The notes beneath the pieces were generated by a model, which worked only from the letters and a program-made list of their open reading frames with translations, ran no database searches and was not told where the DNA came from. DNA of 64,000 nt, taken from NCBI GenBank assembly GCA_001179505.1, contig CDMY01000104.1, positions 62,001 to 126,000 of the forward strand, given 5' to 3'. Source of the stretch: Vitrella brassicaformis. Its lineage: Eukaryota > Sar > Vitrellaceae. The position numbers were made by a program, and so were the translations under genes. Shown piece after piece: positions 12,964-23,600 of this stretch (the stretch's first letter is position 1; each line of letters begins with the position of its first letter).

Positions 12964-13224
12964 GCTTTGAGGATGCCGATCCTAGGAGGGTTCAAAAGGC
13001 ACCCGAGCGTCCAAAGAAAGGTTCATTCAGCCTGCAACCTGCGTGTTTTGCGAGCTTGAAACCTTCCATATTTCTTGGAGGTTTGTGACGTCAACACCGA
13101 CAGTCTGGTTAAACAGACTAACCAACCAACCAACACCGGATAAACCCGCTGGAACAGCTGATTTGACGACTGCTGCCGACTCAGTCCCCCACCGATGGCC
13201 TTCTGATCTTATCGGCTGAGCATC
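12964..13224. promoter_or_regulatory. Probable bidirectional promoter region, 261 bp
   Basis: This gap separates the start codons of two divergent genes (coiled-coil, -, and methyltransferase, +). It must hold both transcription starts and 5' UTRs. No TATA box or other known motif is clear. A short AACCAACCAACCAAC run lies near 13120-13134. Confidence 0.5.
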
Positions 13225-14654
13225 ATGATTCGGAGGCCGCTGCAGCGTCTGCCCTGGCCGTTTCCCCCTCCCACCACCTGCCGGCGCGCCCTGCACACGA
13301 GTGCGAGTCGTCACCAGGTCAAGGCGCTTAACAGCACGGTGGATATGAATGAGTTCCGCTTCCGCGATGATCCTGACGTCGTGGATTGTGTGCGCGACGC
13401 GAAAGCCAGCGACCACTGGGGCCGGCCGTACAAGAACCGTCAGAAGGAGGTCCAGGAGCTGGATGAGGCCATCGAGCTGCTCAAGAAGATGCCAGACCGG
13501 GCGCAGCGGCTGCACTTCCACAACTCGTGGGAGAAGACCATGCGTGCGCTCCGCAACAAGCTCTTCTTCAGCGTGGCCGCACTCAGCAGCCGCAATAACA
13601 AGGACGAGGTCTTCCTCAACTTCGGCTACTCCCCGCCTGTGCCCGACCGCAAGATGCAGGAGACCTCTCACAAGGCGTACAAGGCCACCAAGGCTCGCTA
13701 CGGCGCCCAGCTGTACCACCGCTGCTGCACGGCCATGAACCCGGCGTACGTCGAGGCCGTCAAGCGTGGCGACAAGCGGGCAAGCTCTCTGCCCAAGACC
13801 ATTTCGCTCGTCAAGAACAAGCGTGTTCTGGATGTGGGCTGCTTCAAGGGCGGCGGAGCCCACTACATGCTCAAGCACCTCGGCGCACGGAGCGTCCTGG
13901 GCGTCGACTTCTCGCGCACGTGCATCCAGTTCTGCAAAGAGCAGTACAAGGGCGAACCCAACCTGGAGTGGTTCTGCGCCGACGCCCTCCGGATCAACGA
14001 CCTCCTGCCGCCCTACTCGTTCGACGTCATCACCTGCATCCAGACGGCAAGACACCTCTGCGACGCCGCCTACTTTTTCCAAGTCGTGCACGACCTGCTC
14101 AAGAAGAACGGGCTCTTCATTCTGGCCGACAAGTGGTTCGACGAGCAGCTGACCGAGGAGGAAAGGGACCCCGATGACGACGTCGATGAGTACCTGAACC
14201 TTAAAAGGCACCTGCTGACCGTCGGACTCAAACCACAGGTAAGTCGCTGGGCCGACGTCCACATGTACTGTACTCATCTGTCTGTCTGTCTGTCTGTGTC
14301 TGACGACGGACGGTTGCAATGCAGGTGCGTGAGGATTTGACGGACGGTTTCGCCAAGTCGTTCATCGAGAGATGGGGTCGGATGCCGAGTGTGGACGAGC
14401 GGTACATCCTGGTGCGGGCGCGGCGGTGGAAGGACCCGGTGGTGCCGCACCTGCTGATGGAGACGATCGGCTCCAGCGGGGCCGAGGCCCTCATGTTCCC
14501 CACGGCCAAGGGCCTCAAGGAGTGGCACGAAAGACAGAGGTGGCGCGAGGAGGCCGACCCGCACGACGTCGCCCTGCTCTGGAAGGAGGAGACCACGGAC
14601 AAGGACAAACTCCGGGTCAAGCCGGGCCAAAGGGAAGACCTCACACGATTGTAG
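13225..14654 (+). CDS. Class I SAM-dependent methyltransferase, probably organellar
   Basis: Two exons, 13225-14238 and 14325-14654, joined in phase 0 to give 447 residues. Motif I is VLDVGCFKGG at residues 201-210, the glycine-rich SAM-binding loop, followed by the acidic strand end GVDFS. Further Rossmann elements are a post-motif acidic FCADAL and DVITCIQTA. The N-terminus (MIRRPLQRLPW, then a RRALHTSASRHQ stretch) is rich in Arg, Ser and Thr with almost no acidic residues before residue 35, which suits a mitochondrial presequence. The substrate cannot be read from the sequence. The CIQTARHLCDAAYFF segment superficially resembles the region of mRNA cap (guanine-N7) methyltransferases, but I do not claim that function. 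It starts 261 bp from the divergent coiled-coil gene. Confidence 0.85.
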
Positions 14655-15186
14655 CTACAAGAATGGTGCCGTGTGCGGTGGATGGGATGGGTGGATGGGT
14701 GTGTGTTAAGGAGGGAGGGAGGGAGAGCTTTGATGGATGGTCAGTTTGAGTTGGCCTAGTAGGGGAGAGGCATCAGAGACGGAGGAAGTAGTGACGGCGG
14801 TCGGTCAATCGAGACAGACATTTATTTGTGCACTCATGAATTCAGTTCAAGTGATGGTGGACGAATCTTTGAGGGGTGTCTAAACGGCCATCACACGCAA
14901 TGTGTGCACACGTCTGTCGTGTCGATTCGTGCCGTGGCCTTGACCTGGTGCACCGCTCAGTTGAAGTAAACCGAACGGTGCGACCAGTCAGAGATGTGCA
15001 CAATCGTCACGAGGGATGCGGCACAGCATCTAGCATGAACAAAAGCATCGATTCGTCCTTTCCGCAACGCCATCCATGAGTGTGGAGGGCAACTGCTCAC
15101 CCATCACTGTTTCTTAAACCCTCAGAGGACATCGACAGACCCGCCCATCCATCCATCCACCCATCCATCCATCCATCCACCATGCA
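14655..15186. other. Convergent intergenic region, no gene seen
   Basis: This lies between the stop of the methyltransferase (+) and the stop of the RD-rich gene (-), so it should hold both 3' UTRs. It contains GGGA and ATCC/CACC microsatellites near 14708 and 15145-15180. No coding exon is apparent. Confidence 0.6.
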
Positions 15187-18100
15187 TCAGCCAATGGTCT
15201 TGATGTCTTTGTCATAGTCATTGTAGTGATGCTCAGCGCTGTCACGTAAACCTGCATACAGACACGCAGGGGAATCACACTCACATCTATCGTCCCCCCN
15301 NNNNNNNNNNNNNNNNNNNNNNNNNNNNNNNNNNNNNNNNNNNNNNNNNNNNNNNNNNNNNNNNNNNNNNNNNNNNNNNNNNNNNNNNNNNNNNNNNNNN
15401 NNNNNNNNNNNNNNNNNNNNNNNNNNNNNNNNNNNNNNNNNNNNNNNNNNNNNNNNNNNNNNNNNNNNNNNNNNNNNNNNNNNNNNNNNNNNNNNNNNNN
15501 NNNNNNNNNNNNNNNNNNNNNNNNNNNNNNNNNNNNNNNNNNNNNNNNNNNNNNNNNNNNNNNNNNNNNNNNNNNNNNNNNNNNNNNNNNNNNNNNNNNC
15601 CCCCCCCCCCCCCCCCTTTCGCCCCCCTCACTGACCGGCTCGCTTGGCGTCTTTGATTGCGCTTCTGACCGAGTCGTTTTCCTTGAGGTGGGCCACGGAG
15701 TCGATCTTGGCCTCGTACAGACGCTCCTTGTCTGATGACATCGTGATGCAACGAGTGGGATGTGTGTGATGTGATATGGTGTGTGTGTTGTGTCCGTGTG
15801 TCCATGTGCACCAACCAGGATAGATGTCGATGCGGACGATCTGACCCTTGTCGGCCTCGTACAGGATCACACGCCCCTCCTACACCCACACACAGACACA
15901 CACAGGGCAGGGCAGGGCAGGACAGCAGACACGTGCAGCATAAGATGGTTGAAGGCGTCCGTGGCGTGTCATGTATGCCACACCGCACCGTTCGCCCCTC
16001 GTCGGTCTGCTTCTCCACATCGAGGCAGAAAGTGTGACTCTGATCGATGCGACCAACACACACACACACACGACACACAACAAACCACACACCAGATAGG
16101 CATGGCACCGCCTCACTGGTATACTGCATCACATTTATCTCTGTCTTGGCTTTGTACGTACCGGCGTGTCTTCCATATAGAGGCGCTTCTTGGTCTCAAT
16201 GCGGTCGGGGCCGTCCAAGAAATACCTGACACAGAAATAGAAAGACAGACAGACAGATGGGTGGATGGATGGATGGATGGATGGACCACACACCACAGCC
16301 GTATGCTGGGAGCGGGTTCCTGCCTACCGCTCTCTGTAGCTGTCGAATGAGAGCTCCTTGCCGTCCTTGCGTGTGCCAGACAGCGACTCCTGTCCGGCAC
16401 ATCGACACACACGCCATGCCATGCGCACACGTCAGTCAGTCAAGCGGGCAGGCAGTGAGGGATAGGTGGGTGGCTGCCGCGCTCACCGATAGGACGAACT
16501 TGAGTCGGTCATCTTTTTCTCTCTCGCCCCGAGGCATGTTGCGCAGCTCGTTCAACCTGACCCATGCATGATGCACAGACAGTCAACATGATCAACCCAC
16601 GCTGACTTATTCTCACTGCACGTCTTCCCCCCTCCCCCCCTCCCTCACCTGTCGACGAGCACCGCAGCACTGGTGTTCGTGTCGGGGGCGGGCGCCCCCT
16701 CGTCAGCCGCAGCAGCTGGCCGCTCTCGCGCGCTGCCGTTGTTGCGTGCCTTTCGGTCGTCCTCATCTGACGGATACGTGTAGGGTGAGTGGATGTGGTG
16801 TGTGGAGTATGCAATGCATGTACCTACCTACCTTTGGTGTCATTGTATCGCCCTCTGCGGTCGGCCCGGCCGTCATCACGATCACGGTCATCTCGGTCTC
16901 GCTTTCGGCGCCTGTCCCTGTCGTCGTCTCGGTCGCGGTCGTCGCCACGATACCTGCAGGCATCGGAGCCAAGATGCAGCAGACATGCCTCTCTCTTCCA
17001 TCCACAACCGCCAGTGTGTGTGCCGGTTGTCACCTTTTGCGATCTCTGTCGTCATCGTCCCTGAAAACCCCCACACACACAGAGTAGCACACGGCTGGCT
17101 GATGGCACACATGAGCCTAGGCTAAGCCATTGCATACTCACCTATCCCGCCTCCGTTCTCTGTCGTCGTCTTCGTCCTTTGGTGTGTATTTTCGCCGGCG
17201 GCCCTCGTAGGGATCGTGGTCGTCCTCCTCACGCTCCTATGCGCCACACACAGCACACACCAGCCAGCCAGCCAACATCACAATGCCGCTTGCACATCCA
17301 TCGTCTGTCGGCATGGGTGGCTGCGTACCCTTCGTCTGTCGCGGTATCGCTCCTCGGAGTTTTCACGATAGCGATCCCTGTCCTTATCCCGCCTGTGGGG
17401 ATGGCACACACACACACACACACACACAGAGGGCAGGCGAGGACGCTGTGGTGGTTTGTTGGCTGTCTGTTAGGTTACGTACCGCCCTCTGTCCCTGTCA
17501 CGATCTGAATGAACCAGAGGAATAAAACGAGAAGAAAGAGGCCGTGTGTATGCTCCGCTGTGTCTGTCCATGGAGAATGCGATGCCTCACCTCGGTCGCG
17601 GTCGCGGTCTCTCTCGCCCCTGTCCTTGTCCCTGTCACGACTGTACATCACACAGACACACACATTCTCTCATTCTCTCATTGAGAAGACAACAGAGCAG
17701 GAGTGTATGTATCATCCATCCATGGCATGGATGGATGAATGGGATGCTATGCATGATGGACGTGACGGACGTACCGTCCCCGGTCTCTGTCGCCTTTGTT
17801 TTTGTCCCGGGAACGGCTTCTGTCGTCACGATCACGACGACGGTCACGGTCACGGTCGCTGATCAGATCCATGCACACACACAAGGCAGACACCATGGCA
17901 GGCACATGTGATGTGATACACACAAGGCAGGCAGACCGCATGTGATGTGTCCTTCCCTCCCTTCCGCCCCACCGATCTCTATCTCTGTTGCGGTCCCGCC
18001 TGTCGTCCTCGCCCCTCTCCCTCCCCCCTCGCCGCTTCTCATCCCTCTCCTCAACCACCACACCATTCGCACCCCCACGCTGCTCACGGCCACCGCTCCC

Positions 18101-18436
18101 ACCGCTCGCACCGCTCATTACAGGCGGCTTCATGATCACCCCTGGAGGCATCCCGCCACCGCCCTGCCCGCCCTGTCGGCCGTCCTGTTGCGGCATTGCA
18201 TTCGTCGGCACCGGTGGTTTGGCGGTGAAGGATATGGCGGACATTCCTGGGATGGTGGGGTGGAAGGGCACTGCCTGTGGCGGCTCCTCGGGAGGCTGGA
18301 TGGGAGATGGCATGGTGGGCATCGGGGCGGCAGCGGGAGCAGCGCCACCGCCACTGCCGCCGCCTGCGGCCTCCTGCTGTTTCTTCATCCATGCCGGGAG
18401 GACGGCGGCTCTGCCGCGGCCGCCGGGACCCAACAT
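15187..18436 (-). CDS. RD/RS-rich nuclear protein, possibly splicing-related, 16 exons
   Basis: Sixteen exons join with exact phase: 18436-17973, 17858-17775, 17640-17591, 17504-17483, 17392-17329, 17236-17142, 17060-17034, 16953-16832, 16766-16649, 16556-16487, 16389-16328, 16225-16162, 16039-15989, 15879-15816, 15731-15636 and 15251-15187. They encode 505 residues. The N-terminus carries an RGRAAVLPAWMKK motif, followed by Pro/Gly/Ala-rich sequence. Residues about 140-340 are long Arg-Asp dipeptide runs with some Arg-Ser, as in spliceosomal proteins. The C-terminal 170 residues are more ordered, with GKELSFDSYRERYFLDGPD and EGRVILYEADKGQIVR. I do not recognise the family; an RNA-processing role is inferred from composition. 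Two micro-exons (22 and 27 nt) occur in the RD region. A simpler reading stops at 15628, but splicing at GCCG|GTCAGT (15636) to 15251 adds an LRDSAEHHYNDYDK tail in frame. Confidence 0.8.
15300..15599. other. Assembly gap of 300 N flanked by poly-C
   Basis: Exactly 300 unknown bases, bordered by six C on the left and a C17 run on the right. The gap lies inside the inferred last intron (15252-15635) of the RD-rich gene. The round length may be a placeholder rather than the true size. Confidence 0.95.
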
Positions 18437-18861
18437 GACTGACCCACAACCGACTCGCTCACCGACCCGCACTCGACTCGCAAAGCGAATGCTCACACCT
18501 GTGAGTTGGCAACACAGCAGAGAGGAAGGCAGGGGATGTTGTGTGTCTCATCTTGGTGAGTGATGCCACAGATCAAGGGCAAGAACAAATGTTGCATAAT
18601 GTGCTGTGCTGTGTGCATCCCTTCTTTCTTCTCCCGTTCATGCATCGAGTGTGGCAGCTGTGCCTTACCTCCACTTGAGGATTGATGTCGAAACTGACAG
18701 AGATCCTCCAGGTCAAGCTCGCAACTCCGTGAAACTGCTCGCCTTCCTCCAAAGATCCTTCCTCCTCCCCCCCTTCTTTCCATCCACCGTGAGGAGGCAT
18801 GATTTGTGTGGAGATCCCCACCGAACAAGCAGATCCACCTGAGGACCAATAGCAGTACCAG
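18437..18861. promoter_or_regulatory. Probable shared promoter region between divergent genes
   Basis: A 425 bp gap lies between the divergent RD-rich gene (-) and the membrane protein gene starting at 18862 (+). No coding exon or named promoter element is visible, so the assignment rests on gene order only. Confidence 0.4.
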
Positions 18862-20357
18862 ATGAGCCCGCTCTATTCATCAACGCAGCAGCTGCGGAGC
18901 GGTGCCTGTGTTGTGCTTGCTGCGGCAATGTTGACGTCCTTTATCCACGCGTCAAAAATGCCGTCAGCTGCAGCGCCTACAGTCTCCCGCAGCAGCAGGG
19001 GCACTAAGCTTGCGTGTCTGCCCGGCGGTACACAGGCAGGGAGTGCGGCAAAGGTGGTGTTGGGCCTGTTCGGACGCCAGCCGTCATCTGCGGCTGCAGG
19101 TATGGATGCATTCACATACACACACACACACGACACACACAGCTTAATTGCCTCTCTGTCGCTCTATGTGCAGCGTTGTCAGCTCTTCAAGTCTGTTCAG
19201 CAGGCGCCTCTTTCTGCCTCACTGTCACCGCCTCGCAGCACCTGCAAAGATCCATCAACGTATCAACGCGCCTGCCGCTGATCGCTTCGCTGGCAGGCCT
19301 CCTCACCGCGGCAGCCGCCGCCGCGAGCGCATCGCTCTCCGCTCAGATGGTGCAGTCTCTCATGGCCTCCCGTCAGCCTCTCTTGCACGTGCTGTGCAAC
19401 ACGCAATGGACATTTGTGCGGCGCGACGTGATGATCGGACTCAGCCTCTTTCTCCTGATGGGAGGCAGGTCCGTGTGCTGTGCAGGTGCTGCATGTGTCT
19501 GTGTCTGTGTCACCCACCTGCCTGCGTGTCTGTCAGGCTGCAGTCTCTCTGTCCGAGTTCCCTGCTCTCCCCAGGTGTGTATGCGCAGCCTGGCGGCCTC
19601 GGCTCACTGCCCGCGACAATGGAGTACGCGTCGCCTCGCGAGCGGAGCGTCATTCAGCGGTTAGGGAGGATCTACGGCTGCCACACATGCGGCACCAGGA
19701 GAGGCCCTTTCAACGCCGACCACCAGCCGCCTAGGAGCGTCGTACGGCAGAGGATACGGAGTATGGGTGAGAGCCCGGCGGACCGTCGGCTGCGGACGGC
19801 GGCTGTGCGGCCATCGACAACCCCCATGGCGACGCCCCTCCCTCCCCGCACCTTCCCCGAGCCGTCTGCGCCACCGATGCCCAGCGAGCCGGAGGCAGAA
19901 CCAGAACCACCAACCAAAGTGCCCAAACGACGTGAGGACACTGTGGTGACAGACAGACAGACGTGTTTGATGTTTGACTTTGGGTGACTTTGACTTTGTT
20001 CGCCACTCATTGCAGGTCGGTCGTTTGTGGTACGTCGTGCGTCGCCGTGGCAGTGGCTGAGTGGGCGGCGGCTGAGGCAGCGTTTCTACCCCCAGTGCGA
20101 GGCGTGCAGCGAAAGGCAGGCACGCGCCTGTGCCGCTGACGACCCTTAGTGAGTCACGGCACTATTGATTGAGTCACTCACTGCATCAGGCTGTAGATCC
20201 ATCCATGTGTGAATGCATATGTGTGTTTGATGGTTCATTCAGTGGTCGGGCTTATTTGGTTGTGCCTGGCGGGTTGAAGGCATTGCGGAGGCATCATTTG
20301 GCGGGTGCTGCTCTGGTGTGGATCAGACTGCTGGTCGAGGTGTACTCGCACACGTGA
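18862..20357 (+). CDS. Membrane protein with CxxC...DHxPP...CxxC (HNH/treble-clef-like) module
   Basis: Five exons (18862-19099, 19174-19468, 19537-19931, 20016-20148, 20243-20357) give 391 residues. The N-terminal half has hydrophobic segments, including LPLIASLAGLLTAAAAAAS and MIGLSLFLLMGG, so it is probably membrane-embedded. The C-terminal half has YGCHTCGTR, FNADHQPP about ten residues later, and after a Pro-rich linker RFYPQCEACSERQ. Two CxxC pairs plus an Asp-His resemble a zinc-bound HNH or treble-clef fold; I recall similar uncharacterised eukaryotic membrane proteins but cannot name the family with certainty. A TAG directly after ADDP is bypassed when the strong donor GTGAGT at 20149 is used, and the next exon (YGRAYLVVPGGLK) continues in frame. 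The exon 2 end is uncertain: the donor at 19469 or one about 20 bases later both work. Confidence 0.75.
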
Positions 20358-20608
20358 TCCGTGTGTCTGCGTCTGTGTGTCAAGCCACACGTATACATCT
20401 GTATCATATCATATGTGCATGCGAGGCCGTTTGATCATCGAATGAGTGACTCTCATTGAGTCACATGTACATGTGCAAGCACACGAGTGCCGCGTTGTCT
20501 CATATGACATATCATTAGAGACTCGCGCGGAAGTTTACAGCCTACTGGTCTAAGCTCGCAGACGCCAACAGCAGCCGTCCCCCTTTCTCAAACAGTTTCG
20601 TTCGCCAA

Positions 20609-23600
20609 ATGAAGCTCACAGTGGTGGTGTTTGCGCTGCTCGCCATCGGCAGCATTCATGCGCTGACCACCAGGGACCGACCAGGTCAGTCAGCCGGATC
20701 TGTAGATCTGTTGATTCACCTGCAGGAGCACACAGACAGTCAGTCAGACAGATGTGCTCGCTTCTGCATCTTTCACTCTCTGTGTCTGATTCAATGACTG
20801 GCTGCAGCTTTCGTAACATCGCCGTTGGCCCCTTCACTGCTCCGCAATGGTCGCACACACCTGCTGTCGAGCCGTCCGGCAAGGGCAACGACGGCTGCAT
20901 GGTCGATGCTCGACACCGAGGCTCTCGCGAAGGCAGCCGATGAGTCGAGGGGCTTGTCCATGGATGCCATCACAGCAGCGAAATCGGGTAGGATGCGGTG
21001 TGGTGTGCATGGTCTGTCAGTCAAACGTTTTTGAGTAGATAAATGTATGTGTGTGTATTCATATGCGACGTGTGTGTGTGTATGTAGGCCATCTTGGTCT
21101 GCCCCTTGGAGCAGCCGAGATCGGTAAGGAAGCAGAGAGAGAAGATGGGATGATAGGATACACAGACCTGGAGGGATGGATAGTTGAAGATCCATTCCAT
21201 TGAGACTCTGCGCGTGTGTGTGTGTATCTGATTAGGTGCCGTGTTGTGGGGCTCTCAGATGCAGTACAACCCAGAGGACCCGCAGTGGATCAACAGAGAC
21301 CGGTGCGGTGTTGCGCAGCATACGCACCCACCTGTATGTATCTCTGTGTGGGGGTGGCGGTGTGGTGTGGGGTGGTGTGCAGCTTTGTGCTTTCGGCTGG
21401 CCACGGGTCGATGTTTCTTTATGCATGGTAAGCTAAGCGGGAGAGAGAGGGAACGGCTGGAGGGAACCGATGGAAAGACAGAGATGGATGGATAAGACAG
21501 ACGAGTACAGACACACACGCGTGTGTTGCGTTATGTTGTGTCGTGTGTAGGCTGCACATCAGTGGATATGACCTGCCGATTGAAGAGATCAAGAACTTCA
21601 GGCAATTCCACAGTGAGCTGAGCGAGCTGACACACACACGCAGCTCGAATCGAACACACAAGGGCATTCGCATGTGGAAGTAGGGACTGATGTGCTATGT
21701 GTGATGTATGTATGTGAGCAGGCATGACGCCCGGCCACCCCGAGTTCCCCTCCTCCGAGCACAACACACCTGGTAGGTATCGTATCGTCCACAGCACCAC
21801 GCCACCTCTCACTCCGGGAGTCATGAATGTGTGAATCCACGTACGTATTGATGCAGGCGTTGAGAGCACCACGGGCCCGCTCGGCCAGGGCGTCGCCAAC
21901 AGCGTCGGAATGGCCGCTGCCGCAAAGTATCACACCACACGCCCATGGGTCGACAGGTTCCTTTATTCTCTCTCTGTGTGCGTGTGCCTACGCGTAGGAT
22001 GGCCGCAGCGCGTTTCAACACTGATGCGCACAAGATCTTCGACCACCACATCATCTGTCTGTGCGGCGACGGCTGCATGCAGGAGGGCGTGGCGCACGAG
22101 GCCGCCGCCATGGCAGGACACGAGGGGTTCGACAACCTCATCGTCCTGTACGACGCAAACGGTACATCACACCATCGTTCGCACGCACGCCATTCCTGAC
22201 TCGTCCGTGCCGTGTGTGTGTGTGTGTGTGTGTAGATGTGACGCTTGACAAGATGGCCGACTACACCCAGAGTGAAGACGTATGTATGGACACACAACAC
22301 AACACAACACACGTCAAGTATGACTGTGCCCGCATTTCATTTGTGGGACGTTTAATTTTCGTATATGCAGGTGGGCAAGAGGTTTGAGAGTCTCGGATGG
22401 GACGTCGTCACGCTCACAGACGGTACGCACACGCAGGCCTGCACGTGTGCAGTGAGTGAATGGACCCATTGGTTTATTGCTGTCTGTCTGTCTGTCTGAA
22501 TACCTCGACAACAAAACGAACGCAGGTCACGATATGGTGGCGATCGACAAGGCCATCGGCGATGCCAAAGCCAACGACAATGGCAAACCCAAACTCATCA
22601 TCGTACGCACACACACAGACGCACACACACATGCGGGCACACACACGTCTGTGTGTGTCTGTTTGCCTGCTGCAGTGCAAGACGGTCATCGGCAAGGGCA
22701 TTCCTGAGGTTGCCGGCACACAGGCTGGTGAGTCCTGTAGACTAGACACACACCCACGGGTTCACACGACACTCCCACACCGATGTATGGTATGGGCATG
22801 TGTTTGTTCAGCTCACGGGGAGGCGGGCGTCCAGTACACGACCGAGGCGCGAAAGGCACTCGGACTGCCCGACGAACTCTTCTACGTCTCGGAAGACACC
22901 AAGGTAACTGACCTAGCCTGACCCACAGATGCGACACACATGCATGATCTCGTGTGTGTGTGTGTGTGTGTGTGCAGGCGATGTTCGCCAAGCGCAAGGA
23001 GGAGCTCAAGGCCAAGTACAGCGAGTGGCAGACAACCTACGGGTACCCACACATGAAAGAAACACGTTTGTCCATCATCTGTCCATCCGCGAAATGCGAC
23101 ATTTATGAATGCAGCGAGTGGAAGGCCGCCAACCCCGAGCAGGCGACCCTCCTCGAGAATGCCGTCAACAAGAAATGGGGCACGTACGTCTGCACTCCCA
23201 TACTCACTCCCCACCATGCACCCCCAACAAGTGTGTGTGTGTGTTGATGTCTATGCAGTGCTGATGAGATATTGGCCAAGATCCCCGAGTTCGATCAGAC
23301 CAAGAACATCGCCACACGGATCGCCGGCAACGTCGTCCTCCAGCCTCTCGCCGATGCCGTGCCGCTCTACGTCAGCGGATCGGCCGATCTGCACGGATCG
23401 GTAAGCAAATAGACAAACATCCCGTAGACACAGGCATACGCAAGCGCGTTCCACACCTCTGTGTGTGTTTTGGTGTCTGTGTGTGTAGACAAAGAATCTG
23501 ATCAACAACGGCGGCGACTTCGGCAAGACGGCCCCCAAGACCTACGCCGGCCGCAACCTCTACTTCGGCATCCGCGAGCACGCCATGGGCAGCATGATGA

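Noticed and set aside
13027-14319. 430-codon minus-strand frame opposite the methyltransferase
   Set aside because: It is the antisense shadow of a GC-rich coding exon; the + strand carries motif I and matching splice phases.
15594-15616. Poly-C blocks as a regulatory element
   Set aside because: They border an assembly gap and may be a sequencing artefact; no evidence of function.
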